Below are positions 34,623-42,918 of a DNA stretch of 64,000 nucleotides, piece after piece. Each line of letters opens with the position of its first letter. The stretch's first letter is position 1. A program made the translations under genes and the position numbers. Source of the stretch: Erysipelotrichales bacterium (GTDB lineage Bacteria; Bacillota_I; Bacilli_A; Erysipelotrichales; Erysipelotrichaceae); the NCBI GenBank assembly GCA_910576345.1, contig CAJTIT010000012.1:20240-84239 (forward strand). The letters are read 5' to 3'. The notes under the pieces are model-generated. The model did no database searches and was not told the origin of the DNA. It saw only the letters and a program-made list of their open reading frames with translations.

Positions 34623-35619
34623 CTCCTTCTTCTCCTTCAGTTGGCTGTTTCGTTGTATCCGGATGCAAAATCGCATCGGCGCTTTCCTCATCTTTTGGTG
34701 AAGTCAACACATCATCCACTGCTTCTTCCGCAGCTGCGTTTTTTGTTCGACTTATATGAATCATACCTTCATTTTTTTCCTCTGTAGGAATGAAATTGTA
34801 CGCACTCACTTCCAAATCATACATTTTCATCACACTGTCTCCACTTTTTTTATTGGTGAAATACGTCTCTACAGGAAGTTTTTCCACAACCTTATCATAT
34901 GCGGATGCCAACAATGCTTGCATATCTTCTTGACTTAAATCATCTTTTGTATTTATGGTCACTCTTAAAGTGGCTGACTTCAAATGAATTTGCACAGATT
35001 CTGCTTGTTCAAATGTCAAACTTGATTTTAATGCATTTAAGTCTTCCTCTGTAATTTTTGGATCCAAAGCATTTTTAAAACGGCTACCTTCCACCGGCGC
35101 TCCCGAACTTTCTCGTGATCCAATCACAATATACAGCAATAACAATGTAGGTACTGCTACAATAATGATTGACACTATCAAAAGATAATTTGGTTTTCTT
35201 TTATCTGAAAACTTTGATTGTCGATTGGTATTTGACACTTTTGGTTGTGAAGGCTGCTTCTTTTTCTCCGGTTTTTTCGCTGTTTCCGTTTTTTTCTTTG
35301 ATTCTTGTTTCTTTACTGTTTCCTGTTTTGGTTTCGGTGTGCTTTTGGGCGCAGCTAATTGTTTTGGTTTTTCTACCGCATGCTTTTTCACAGGCTTTTC
35401 TTCTGATTGATGTTGGGAAGCTCTTGTTTTTGTCGTATCGATTTGACTTGGTTTCACTGTATTAAAAAGCGGTGTTTCTTTTTTCTTTTCCGGTTCTTTT
35501 TTTTCATGTTTCCGTGTCTTTTGAGAATCTGCCCACTTTTTCATTTCTTCTAATTCAGATTTTGTATCCATGGATACGTTGTCGTTTTTCTGTTTCGTTT
35601 TTTCTTGATTGTCTACCAT
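34612..35619 (-). CDS. Single-TM protein with long Lys-rich cytoplasmic tail
   Basis: 335 residues. Residues 1-140 are low-complexity and strongly charged (KKTETAKKPEKKKQPSQPK type), then one membrane helix (NYLLIVSIIIVAVPTLLLLYIVIG, about 145-168), and an external domain (about 175-285) with ITEEDLNALKSSLTFEQAESV and TLRVTINTKDDLSQEDM. The end is acidic and Gly/Glu-rich. It is divergent from the PBP gene. No family is recognised; a role at the cell envelope or in division is possible. Confidence 0.75.
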   Translation of the reverse strand: MVDNQEKTKQKNDNVSMDTKSELEEMKKWADSQKTRKHEKKEPEKKKETPLFNTVKPSQIDTTKTRASQHQSEEKPVKKHAVEKPKQLAAPKSTPKPKQETVKKQESKKKTETAKKPEKKKQPSQPKVSNTNRQSKFSDKRKPNYLLIVSIIIVAVPTLLLLYIVIGSRESSGAPVEGSRFKNALDPKITEEDLNALKSSLTFEQAESVQIHLKSATLRVTINTKDDLSQEDMQALLASAYDKVVEKLPVETYFTNKKSGDSVMKMYDLEVSAYNFIPTEEKNEGMIHISRTKNAAAEEAVDDVLTSPKDEESADAILHPDTTKQPTEGEEGEGQ

Positions 35620-35881
35620 GTTATCAACTCCTAACGACTACTGTTATTATTTTACTAAATTTATTGTTGTTTGACTATCTTTTTCTTTGTTTTTTTATAC
35701 CTAACATTATTAGAATGATACATTTGTTATATGGTTGATATTTCCTAGGAAATGTTTGCGATGATCAAAGATTGTCAATGGCAACATTATCATTCAATTT
35801 TTCACCGCATCCATATGTTTTCTATTAGAAAGAAGTGTTTAAGCAACAACCTTCTGCCCATACTAAGCATGGGGTGATATT

Positions 35882-37765
35882 ATGAAAAAACGATGGAAAC
35901 GTATCCTATTATCGATATTGTTATTAACGCTCAGCGTTCTTTTGGCAATTTATGTGTATGCCTCATTTCATGAATTGAAAATCAACGATGCTAAAAAAAG
36001 CATAACCATATATGATACAAACGGCAACACTTTGTATCAATCCAATTTTAAGAAAAACATGGAATGGACCTCCATTGACGATATTCCAGAGTTTGTGCAA
36101 GATGCATTTGTCGCCGTGGAAGACAAACGATTTTATTACCATGCCGGTTTTGATCCTATCCGTATCGCCAAAGCATTAGGCTCCAATTTATCGCATGGCG
36201 GCATTGTGGAAGGTGGATCTACCATTACCCAGCAATATGCCAAAAACCTGTTTCTAACGAATGAACAGACCATCAATCGAAAAATCGACGAATTCTTTTA
36301 TGCGGCGCGTTTAGAAATGCAATACTCCAAACAAGAGATTTTAGAAGGCTATTTGAACACTTTATACTTTGGTCATGGTGTGTATGGTATCAAATCCGCT
36401 GCCAAATACTTCTTCGATCTGCCATTAGAAAACCTCAGCACAGCACAAATCGCCATGTTAATCGGAATACCAAACGGTCCCGGCATTTACTCTCCGTATT
36501 TACACGAGGACAATGCATTGCGTCGACAAAAACTCATATTATCCATCCTGCATCAAAACGATGTGATCAATGATACAGAATATGAGCAGGCAAAACAAGA
36601 AACACTTGTTTATGTGGATCATGAGAATGTGAAAGAGGATCAATCGATTGATGAATTTTACATTGATGCAGTATTACAGGAGCTAACATCAAATACGGAT
36701 TTGAATACCGATCAGGAACTGCATGTCTATACAAATTACGATCCCAACAAACAAGCAGCCTTAATGAACGCAGTGAAAGAAAACATGTCCGATGAGGATG
36801 AACTGGAATGTGCCGGCATCCTGATTGAACCGTTCACTTCCCATGTTGTCGCCATTACAGGTGGAAAAGATTACACGCAGTCTCAATATAACCGCGCAAT
36901 TTATGCACAACGGCAAGTAGCAAGTACCATCAAACCGCTTCTTTACTATACCGCCTTGCAACAAGGTTTCACACCATCCACTAGATTCATATCACAACCG
37001 ACTTCTTTTCAAGTGCAAAACGACTCCTATGAACCGCAGAATTACGGAAATAAATATCCTTATCGTGAAATTTCCATGATCAATGCGATTGCGATGTCCG
37101 ATAATATTTATGCGGTCAAAACGCACTTATTTCTCGGAACATCCACGCTACATCATGCACTGCTTGACTTTGACATTGAACAATCACAAGAAAATCCAAG
37201 CGAAGCACTTGGCACGGTCAATATGTCCGTACTAGAATTATCCAAAATCTATAATACATTCGCATCAGAAGGATTGTATCAAAAACCATCCTTTATCCGC
37301 AAAATTGTCAACGGTCAAAAAGAAACCGTTTATGAACATGAAGATGAAAATAAACGTCTTTTGGATCGTGATACCACATTGATATTGAACCAAGCAATGA
37401 CAGCGACATATGACTTAAAAAACCGCACCACATCTTATCCAACGATGGCTGGTTTTGCGCCTTTGTCGCCATTTGCTATAAAATCAGGAACATCCGATTG
37501 GGATGCATGGGTAGCGGGCTTTAATCCGCAATTAACGATTGTGTTATGGACAGGTTTTGATGATAACCGCAATTTAGATAAAAATTATTATGAAACCAGC
37601 AAGCGAATGTTTCAATCCATCTGTGATACGCTTTATCCTGACAAAGACGGTCCATGGTATGCGCCTTCCGATAAAATGGAAGTGCGAAACGTCGAGCCCA
37701 TCAGCGGCACGGTCTCATCTTATGGAAGTCCTTACTGGTATTTGAAAGATGATCCCGAACAGTAG
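35882..37765 (+). CDS. Class A penicillin-binding protein (transglycosylase/transpeptidase)
   Basis: 627 residues. After a membrane anchor (about 8-27) comes the GT51 domain with EDKRFYYHAGFD, GGSTITQQYAKNLF and ILEGYLNTLYFG. The transpeptidase domain has the three active-site motifs S-x-x-K (ASTIKPLLY), S-D-N (AMSDNIYAV) and K-S-G (AIKSGTSDWD). It polymerises lipid II and cross-links the strands outside the membrane. It is short for the family and ends without a linker tail. Related to the PBP1a/2a group. It is transcribed alone toward the luxS operon. Confidence 0.95.
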   Translation: MKKRWKRILLSILLLTLSVLLAIYVYASFHELKINDAKKSITIYDTNGNTLYQSNFKKNMEWTSIDDIPEFVQDAFVAVEDKRFYYHAGFDPIRIAKALGSNLSHGGIVEGGSTITQQYAKNLFLTNEQTINRKIDEFFYAARLEMQYSKQEILEGYLNTLYFGHGVYGIKSAAKYFFDLPLENLSTAQIAMLIGIPNGPGIYSPYLHEDNALRRQKLILSILHQNDVINDTEYEQAKQETLVYVDHENVKEDQSIDEFYIDAVLQELTSNTDLNTDQELHVYTNYDPNKQAALMNAVKENMSDEDELECAGILIEPFTSHVVAITGGKDYTQSQYNRAIYAQRQVASTIKPLLYYTALQQGFTPSTRFISQPTSFQVQNDSYEPQNYGNKYPYREISMINAIAMSDNIYAVKTHLFLGTSTLHHALLDFDIEQSQENPSEALGTVNMSVLELSKIYNTFASEGLYQKPSFIRKIVNGQKETVYEHEDENKRLLDRDTTLILNQAMTATYDLKNRTTSYPTMAGFAPLSPFAIKSGTSDWDAWVAGFNPQLTIVLWTGFDDNRNLDKNYYETSKRMFQSICDTLYPDKDGPWYAPSDKMEVRNVEPISGTVSSYGSPYWYLKDDPEQ

Positions 37766-37867
37766 CGCCGTTTAAAATTAAAAAGATTGTTTTTTTTGTG
37801 ATGCTGCTAGGTTTCACCAGAAACACTTCTCATAAAACAATCTGCGCCTATCTTCAAAAAAAATCCC

Positions 37868-38254
37868 TTAGCTTTGTAAAAAGCATAAGAGACAATGATC
37901 CGCTTCTTGAAATTTGTACCGGAACACATCGGAAACAGGAATCCATTTTCCTTCTTTGTGTGCATGGAACTCCATCGTTCCACTCACGATATGTGCTTGA
38001 AAAGCAAACACATGCACCTGTGGTTCAAATGCAGAATCGATAAAATCCATCAAAAACGCATCAATCACAATTTCTACATTTAATTCTTCTTGGATTTCTC
38101 GAATCAATGCCTGTTCTTTTGTTTCGTTGTTTTCTACTTTTCCACCGGGAAATTCCCAAATCCCATCTGACACCATCGATTTTCGTTTTCCGATAAACAC
38201 TTGGCCTTGATCATTTGTGATCACAGCACACACAACATCTATCGCATCCATCAT
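37868..38254 (-). CDS. NUDIX hydrolase, MutT-like
   Basis: 128 residues. The Nudix box is GGKVENNETKEQALIREIQEEL (G-x5-E-x7-R-E-x-x-E-E; positions about 41-62 include it). The start VVCAVITNDQGQVFIGKRK and WEFPGGK match MutT-type 8-oxo-dGTP diphosphatases that clean the nucleotide pool. Other nucleotide substrates cannot be excluded. The ATG overlaps the stop of the TM gene (ATGA); last gene of the luxS operon. Confidence 0.9.
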   Translation of the reverse strand: MMDAIDVVCAVITNDQGQVFIGKRKSMVSDGIWEFPGGKVENNETKEQALIREIQEELNVEIVIDAFLMDFIDSAFEPQVHVFAFQAHIVSGTMEFHAHKEGKWIPVSDVFRYKFQEADHCLLCFLQS

Positions 38255-38604
38255 TCACTTCTTCCTCGATATTTCGTAACTTCAAATAAAGAAAATCCAA
38301 ACGCAATCAACATCGCTGAAACAATTAGCTGTGACCAGCTTACCGGTTCAACCAATAAACCGCTGTAAATTCCCAATGCGCCCAGCGCAATAAAAATAAG
38401 CAGACCTAGCCATTGGATCAAACGACTTCGATAAGAAAAGAAAAACGCAGATACGATCAGTCCCAATAGCTGTAATAGATGATAATACTGAAAAAAGTCT
38501 GTATTATATTCAGAATGCACAAATACATATGCAAAAATCAGCACATACAGATAAAACGGTGTCAGCGCAACCGCAAATATTTTGGAATTAAATGAACGTT
38601 TCAT
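38251..38604 (-). CDS. Small four-TM membrane protein
   Basis: 117 residues from the ATG at 38604, eight bases after GAGGAG and overlapping the luxS stop as ATGA. Four membrane helices are visible: IFAVALTPFYLYVLIFAYVF, LLQLLGLIVSAFFFSY, WLGLLIFIALGALGIY, LIVSAMLIAFGFSLF. Function is unknown. It sits between luxS and the Nudix gene. Confidence 0.75.
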   Translation of the reverse strand: MKRSFNSKIFAVALTPFYLYVLIFAYVFVHSEYNTDFFQYYHLLQLLGLIVSAFFFSYRSRLIQWLGLLIFIALGALGIYSGLLVEPVSWSQLIVSAMLIAFGFSLFEVTKYRGRSE

Positions 38605-39083
38605 TCTGAACACTCCTCATCAGATGGATAAGCTAGCTGTTCCGCTTGCCAATCGCAAATCACTTCCAGAAATGCTTTTCCGTATGCTTTTGCCTGTTTT
38701 AAATCATGATCAAGATAATTGCCGCACTCCTTAGACTTTGATGCGCCCGGTATTTCACCTTCGAAATCTTTGATAAAAGCACATGTATCCTGAATCAGCT
38801 GAATACATGTTTCTTTAGATAATGTATCACGTGTCAGAAAATAAAAACCGGTACGACAACCCATTGGTCCTGCATATATGATTTGATCAGAATATTCACT
38901 GTTTCTCACATAGGTCGCAAACAGATGTTCAAAGGTATGCAGACCTGCATTCTCCAAATATACACCGGCATTTGGTTTCATCATGCGTAGATCATATGTA
39001 ACGATATCGCCATCTATGCGAGAAATATATAATCCTTTTTCTAAAATGTCATGATTGATACAAAAACTTGTAATTTTTTTCAA
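38601..39083 (-). CDS. luxS: S-ribosylhomocysteine lyase (AI-2 synthase)
   Basis: 160 residues from a TTG at 39083, seven bases after GGGAAG, giving the usual LuxS opening KKITSFCINHDIL. The metal site H-T-F-E-H is in GLHTFEHLFATY and the third ligand in KECGNYLDH; GPMGCRTGFYF is the family core with the catalytic Cys. It splits S-ribosylhomocysteine into homocysteine and DPD, the AI-2 precursor, in the activated methyl cycle. It leads a luxS-TM-Nudix operon. Confidence 0.96.
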   Translation of the reverse strand: MKKITSFCINHDILEKGLYISRIDGDIVTYDLRMMKPNAGVYLENAGLHTFEHLFATYVRNSEYSDQIIYAGPMGCRTGFYFLTRDTLSKETCIQLIQDTCAFIKDFEGEIPGASKSKECGNYLDHDLKQAKAYGKAFLEVICDWQAEQLAYPSDEECSE

Positions 39084-39225
39084 ATAATCACTTCCCAAAT
39101 GTATTGTAACATATCTGAATTATAAATACTAGCTCGCAATCGTATGTTTTTATGTTATGAATTTTCTACATTCTTTTGACACATCCATCGTTTAGAACCA
39201 AGTGTCAAACAAACATTCATGTATT

Positions 39226-39249
39226 AAAAAAACTGTGGTTCGCACAGCT
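39226..39249 (-). terminator. Rho-independent terminator
   Basis: AAGCTGTG CGAAC CACAGTT followed by TTTTT on the minus strand, just after the stop of the 98-residue gene at 39253. Confidence 0.75.
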
Positions 39250-39252
39250 TTC

Positions 39253-39549
39253 TTAGTTATTTATTTCTGACCATTTCTTTCGCTCAGGACTTAAATTATC
39301 CACATAATAGCGAATGGTTAAAGTACCGGCGCATTTGCTTTTGTTTTTTGGTTCAACGATAAAGTAATCGCCTTCCAGCATGGATTCCAGCATTCCTTTA
39401 CAACAAGTATTCTGGTTTTTTACCCCCGGTTCACATTCTTCCAAAAAATCTTTTGCATTTACTTCGATGTAAAGCCATTGTTTATTGTGGGCTTCCACTT
39501 TTTTTTGTTGCAGCTTATCTACATAGTCGTTCATTGTCAATTTTTCCAT
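39253..39549 (-). CDS. Hypothetical protein, Cys-rich
   Basis: 98 residues from the ATG at 39549, which has AAAGGAG upstream. It is soluble: MNDYVDKLQQKKVEAHNKQW, then a Cys-rich loop ECEPGVKNQNTCCKGMLES and a C-terminal strand LTIRYYVDNL. The four cysteines could bind a metal or cross-link. Family unknown. It is an isolated gene with its own terminator. Confidence 0.65.
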   Translation of the reverse strand: MEKLTMNDYVDKLQQKKVEAHNKQWLYIEVNAKDFLEECEPGVKNQNTCCKGMLESMLEGDYFIVEPKNKSKCAGTLTIRYYVDNLSPERKKWSEINN

Positions 39550-39703
39550 AGTGTTGTTCACTCCTTTGGTTGATTCATCACAATCATTATAACATTATTG
39601 CTTGGTTTCGCAAAGCATTTATAGTAGTTTCAATTATTTTTCTTCCGTAAGCATTTACATTTTTATGACAGTATTGTATTCTCTTATGAAAGAGGATACG
39701 AAA

Positions 39704-39843
39704 ATGAAAAAATTGATTCATATTATTATAGGGGATCTGTTATATTGGGATTGAGTGGTTGTGGTGACAGCACAGAAAGCAAATCAGAAAAACAAGGATT
39801 TGAATTTGATAGGACGTTATCAAAAAATCATTTAATCCGATGA
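39704..39843 (+). pseudogene. Frameshifted lipoprotein remnant
   Basis: An ATG frame reads MKKLIHIIIGDLLYWD and stops, while the next frame continues SVILGLSGCGDSTESKSEKQ, which holds a lipobox (L-S-G-C) and a Ser/Lys-rich start typical of Firmicutes lipoproteins. A one-base change would join them. The later frame also breaks at 39843. A dead gene beside the tRNA scar. Confidence 0.6.
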
Positions 39844-39988
39844 CAATACAAAAAAAGTCGCTATTCAACTGAAAATAAAATGAAAGGAAAACAAGATTTT
39901 GTTCATAAGGATAGACAGACAGCCTGCACCTACAATATCTCAAAAAAATTCAGAAGCCAATCTTTTCCATGTTTATGCCGGACACAAA

Positions 39989-40038
39989 AAAAGCCCTTTT
40001 TTATGGGCTTTGATTATCCAATAGTGCCGACACGCAGA
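39989..40038 (-). repeat. Duplicated tRNA-Thr 3' end with its terminator (att-like copy)
   Basis: The 15-base stretch 40024-40038 (GTGCCGACACGCAGA) equals 41537-41551 inside the real tRNA-Thr gene. The hairpin AAGCCC...GGGCTT at 39991-40010 corresponds to the terminator next to the tRNA at 41504-41522. It is the signature of an element that integrated into the tRNA 3' end and left a second copy behind. Confidence 0.65.
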
Positions 40039-40080
40039 TTTATAAAAAATTCATTATACCCCTTTTTAAGCCTTATTTTT

Positions 40081-40146
40081 CCTCTGATTTCCACTGTTTT
40101 CCAAAGTTTTTTCTAATTTTTTATGCCAAAAATTATGCCACAGTCT
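40081..40146 (-). repeat. Integrase C-terminal vestige, copy 1
   Basis: On the minus strand it reads ...YQDCGIIFGIKN and stop. A diverged copy at 40563-40616 reads DFDIKFGIKE and stop, and the bases after both are alike. The ending FGIK-stop next to an att copy suggests the last codons of tyrosine integrases. Inference from position and repeat. Confidence 0.4.
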
Positions 40147-40174
40147 TGATATTTATTTTCGTTTCGCATATAAT
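40146..40174 (+). promoter_or_regulatory. Promoter of the antitoxin RNA
   Basis: TTGATA at 40146-40151, 17-bp spacer, TATAAT at 40169-40174: nearly consensus sigma-A promoter, with a start expected near 40181. It faces the toxin gene. Confidence 0.7.
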
Positions 40175-40184
40175 ATGGACAGGC

Positions 40185-40209
40185 AAAATGTATATAATGC
40201 TTGCATCAG
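40185..40209. repeat. Direct repeat DRa of the type I toxin-antitoxin locus
   Basis: AATGTATATAAT followed by GCTTGCATCAG; partner copy at 40363-40389 (AATGTATATAAT, ATGTC, CTGCATCAG). Such repeats let the convergent RNAs pair in fst/par loci because one is read in sense and the other in antisense. Confidence 0.65.
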
Positions 40210-40210
40210 A

Positions 40211-40240
40211 AAAAAGTAGTCATGGCGGTGACTACTTTTT
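40211..40240. terminator. Bidirectional hairpin terminator of the toxin-antitoxin locus
   Basis: Perfect 12-bp stem AAAAAGTAGTCA/TGACTACTTTTT with loop TGGCGG; T-rich on both strands, so it can end both convergent RNAs. Confidence 0.75.
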
Positions 40241-40250
40241 ACATAATATA

Positions 40251-40282
40251 AAGAAAACCAGTGAACTGGCGGGATTCACTGG
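40251..40282 (-). terminator. Second hairpin after the toxin gene
   Basis: CCAGTGAA and TTCACTGG form an 8-bp stem (40258-40282) followed on the minus strand by TTTTCTTT. It lies 15 bp past the toxin stop. Confidence 0.7.
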
Positions 40283-40296
40283 CTATGCTTGCCTTG

Positions 40297-40386
40297 TTAC
40301 CTCTTCCGATCAAGCCATTTGCAGATGAGATGGCAAATCACACCTACTACGATCGGAAAAATAAATGTATATAATATGTCCTGCAT
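40297..40386 (-). CDS. Fst-like type I toxin peptide
   Basis: 29 residues: one hydrophobic helix (ILYTFIFPIVVGVICHLICK) with the Fst-family P-I-V-V-G core and a charged end WLDRKR. AGGAGG lies nine bases before the ATG. The mRNA leader can fold CACCTCC onto GGAGGTG (40394-40400 with 40416-40422), hiding the ribosome site, and its 5' GCCTTGTTAC is complementary to GTAACAAGGC just past the stop (40291-40300). Fst peptides damage the membrane when the antitoxin RNA is lost. All of these controls are seen in fst/par systems. Confidence 0.8.
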   Translation of the reverse strand: MQDILYTFIFPIVVGVICHLICKWLDRKR

Positions 40387-40389
40387 CAG
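40363..40389. repeat. Direct repeat DRb of the type I toxin-antitoxin locus
   Basis: Second copy of the repeat at 40185-40209, overlapping the toxin start codon region, so pairing here would block translation. Confidence 0.65.
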
Positions 40390-40562
40390 TTTTCACCTCC
40401 TTCACCGTTAATGGCGGAGGTGTAACAAGGCTTTTTAATTATACCATAAAGAATAATACAAAAAAATAAGCCTACTCCTCGTAATGAGAGATAGGCATAT
40501 TTATTATTTCAATTTCTGATTTACTCTTGTCTGAACAGCGCTAATGTAAAAAAATAACCTAC

Positions 40563-40616
40563 CTCTGTTTTCTGTGATTTTTCTATTCTTTTATGCCAAA
40601 TTTAATGTCAAAGTCA
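40563..40616 (-). repeat. Integrase C-terminal vestige, copy 2
   Basis: Diverged repeat of 40081-40146. The minus strand reads DFDIKFGIKE and stop, after an in-frame stop a few codons before. Suggests two successive integrations at the same tRNA. Confidence 0.35.
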
Positions 40617-40659
40617 AGGAATCAGGCAACCCATTCCATCATACCGGAATTTGAGATAA

Positions 40660-41316
40660 TATATACGCCATTTTTATCTTTTTTGTGTTAAATCGTATGC
40701 AGACAAACTTTATGATTATTTTGACATAGCAATTAGTGATTACCTTAAAGCAGATTTCCTAACGCTTTTTTCAAATAACAATACTACAACACCACAAAAG
40801 CTGCTTTCTAAATATGGCGAAGGCATATGTGAAATGTTCAACCAAAAGGCCAATGAACTGATTAGAGGAAAACAAGAATCAATCGCTCAAAAAGTAGAAA
40901 TTAATCTTGTAAGAATAAACAGTAAGGCCAACGCTGATTTTACCTATTATGCTACCAACAATCCAAAAGAACAGAACATTCAATATGTAGATCGACCTGT
41001 AGATTATAACCAATCACATCCTTTAACGCATCATAAGATAGTCAATGAGATAGATAGAATTATCAAAACAAACTACATAGATTTTACACCTATACGAAAA
41101 CCCATTCCAACAACAAAAAATCCTAACCCAAGCATCTTTACACCTTCTTGTTTTGATGCATTGGCCAAGAAATATAAATTTAAAGACAATAATGATGATT
41201 GTGTAAAAATAGAATTGGGAAATTTCCAATCTTATAAGTACGCAGAAAAACTTATAACTTATGTCATATCTTTAATCGCTGATGATAAAGATGTGGTTAT
41301 GAAAGCAAAAAAATGA
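40660..41316 (+). pseudogene. 5'-truncated gene of unknown function
   Basis: The frame is open from 40660 without a start codon: SYADKLYDYFDIAISDYLKA..., and the first ATG is at 40834, without a ribosome site, giving a 160-residue tail. That tail is soluble with HPLTHHKIVNEIDRIIKTN and IELGNFQSYKYAEKLITYVISL. It reads like the C-terminal two thirds of a protein whose start was lost in the tRNA-Thr scar. Function unknown. Confidence 0.55.
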
Positions 41317-41499
41317 GCTAACCCAAGGAGCAAAGGCATCTCGACATAAGTCTTACCGGCACAGCCGGCCAGCTTTATCCATCACAAGTTAGCTTACTTA
41401 TATTATATTCAATTAGCACAAATTATCAACAAACAATCCACGGTACACCAATACCGTAAAAAGGTGATATAATCGGTGGTACCAAAAATACAAGCATAA

Positions 41500-41523
41500 T
41501 AAAAAGCCCTTTGTTATGGGCTC
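41500..41523 (-). terminator. Terminator of tRNA-Thr
   Basis: Minus strand AGCCC ATAACAAA GGGCT followed by TTTTATTA, 14 bp past the tRNA 3' end. Confidence 0.7.
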
Positions 41524-41537
41524 AATTTGACATATGG

Positions 41538-41608
41538 TGCCGACACGCAGAATTGAACTGCGAGCTGAGCATTACCATTGCTCTGTATTACCATTATACT
41601 ATGTCGGC
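41538..41608 (-). tRNA. tRNA-Thr (anticodon GGT)
   Basis: 71 bases. Acceptor stem GCCGACA/TGTCGGC with discriminator A, D arm TAGTATAATGGTAAT, anticodon stem GAGCA/TGCTC with loop ATGGTAA, so anticodon GGT, T arm CGCAG-TTCAATT-CTGCG. CCA is not encoded. G1-C72, C2-G71 and the GGT anticodon fit threonine identity. Its 5' 15 bases overlap the end of maf, and its 3' end is an old integration site (copy at 40024). Confidence 0.92.
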
Positions 41609-42169
41609 GCTGTTCTGCATCTTCTCTAATTTGCGAACAACTTTGCTTAGAGGAAGACCTACTATATTATAATAGTCTCCAACAATTTTTGCAACCAAAA
41701 ATGCACCTTTTCCCTGAATACCATATGCGCCTGCTTTATCAAGCGGCTCTTTTGTATTCACATACCATTGAATCTCTTTATCACGCAGATCATAGAATGT
41801 AACTTCACTTAATTCATAAAAACATTCGGTCATCTCCTTGGAAATCATAGCGACGCCTGTCATCACCTGATGCGTCTTGCCGGATAATGACTGTAACATA
41901 TGATAAGCATCATATTCATCTTTTGGTTTACCTAAAACACTTCCATTGAAATACACAATCGTATCTGCGCCAATCACAATATCATCCTCATGTCGATGAA
42001 ACACAGCGTTTGCTTTATCATACGCCAACCGCATAATCGCATCCCCCACCAAAAGATTTTGATCCAACGACTCATCCACATTCGCATAATCCACTGAAAA
42101 AGGAATCCCCATCTGCTTTAACAAATCCCTTCTGCGCGGACTTTTACTCGCCAGCCATACCTTCTTCAT
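41594..42169 (-). CDS. maf: Maf-like nucleotide pyrophosphatase
   Basis: 191 residues. The family pattern is complete: WLASKSPRRRDLL (3-15), YANVDES, VIGADTIVYFNGSVLGKPKD, and the late DKAGAYGIQGKGAFLV. Maf proteins hydrolyse dTTP/UTP or modified nucleotides and can arrest septation when overproduced. The start overlaps the upstream membrane-protein gene (ATGA). The last codons, encoding ADIV and the stop, are the first bases of the tRNA-Thr gene, so the mRNA would be cut there by RNase P. Confidence 0.95.
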   Translation of the reverse strand: MKKVWLASKSPRRRDLLKQMGIPFSVDYANVDESLDQNLLVGDAIMRLAYDKANAVFHRHEDDIVIGADTIVYFNGSVLGKPKDEYDAYHMLQSLSGKTHQVMTGVAMISKEMTECFYELSEVTFYDLRDKEIQWYVNTKEPLDKAGAYGIQGKGAFLVAKIVGDYYNIVGLPLSKVVRKLEKMQNSADIV

Positions 42170-42918
42170 TCTATCGTTCCTTTCTTTTCTTCCCCTTTTA
42201 AAGAATTCATGTCATAAATTGTCTGCACCAATAAGTGCTGCTTTTTCAAATACCAAATTGATCCTACCCCCAGACTTAAAAACACTGCTAAAAAAGACAC
42301 TGCGATTCGCATAACCATATGAAAAAACAATGGCTCCGGAAACATTCGAATCATAAAATCCGTACGTGGATTCAATAACCATAAATCATTGGTAAAAAAC
42401 AAGCGATGAAACATTTCCCATAAAGAAGTAAAATCTATCGCTGCCCAAAGAGCAAGTATAGCGACAATGAAAACAAAACAAATACTGCTACGCAAATAAG
42501 CAGCCGCAAATAACGTAAAACATTCCTTCTTTTTTACGTAGATTACCAAACCACCGCAGCACAGCGCCAAAAGAATCGCTATCCTGCGCAAAACAATCGC
42601 AAATTGATACAAACCGCGCACATCCACCATATGGGCACGTTCACGCTCGTTAAATGCATCAAAGGGAAGTTCATACAATTCAATTTCCACTTGAATATCA
42701 TCACGTTTCCCCTGAATATAATCCAAAAGCGCATTGGTGGCCTTCATCAAATCCGCATCACTCACATGGTTATCTTCTCCGATACGTAATGTTTCAAATT
42801 CACGTTCATAAAATCCACGCCGAAAACATTGAAAATCAATACAACTAATCAAAATCACCAAAATCAAACCGGCGGACGCTACATATGCACAAGCGCGCAA
42901 CCATCGCTGCTTCATCAT
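42166..42918 (-). CDS. TIGR01906/DUF1461 integral membrane protein
   Basis: 250 residues with four membrane helices (about 10-28, 108-125, 138-158, 200-222) and a large outer loop after the first. The loop holds SDADLMKATNALLDYIQGKRDD and AFNERERAHMVDVRGLY, which mark the TIGR01906 family. Function is unknown in the family. It is coupled to the ACT-domain gene (TAATG) and to maf (ATGA). Confidence 0.88.
   Translation of the reverse strand: MMKQRWLRACAYVASAGLILVILISCIDFQCFRRGFYEREFETLRIGEDNHVSDADLMKATNALLDYIQGKRDDIQVEIELYELPFDAFNERERAHMVDVRGLYQFAIVLRRIAILLALCCGGLVIYVKKKECFTLFAAAYLRSSICFVFIVAILALWAAIDFTSLWEMFHRLFFTNDLWLLNPRTDFMIRMFPEPLFFHMVMRIAVSFLAVFLSLGVGSIWYLKKQHLLVQTIYDMNSLKGEEKKGTIE

Larger units (their letters stand above)
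40181..40245 (+). ncRNA. Predicted antitoxin RNA of an Fst-like type I system
   Basis: From the strong promoter at 40146-40174 a transcript of about 60-65 bases would end at the 12-bp hairpin 40211-40240 (AAAAAGTAGTCA/TGACTACTTTTT). It contains one copy of the direct repeat 40185-40209 that is shared with the toxin mRNA leader (40363-40389). Size, convergent layout and shared repeats match RNA II of the par locus of plasmid pAD1. Not recognised by sequence identity but by design. Confidence 0.6.

Noticed and set aside
40146..40328. 60-codon plus-strand frame through the toxin-antitoxin region
   Set aside because: It runs across two terminators and antisense to the toxin; the RNA-level features explain the region better.
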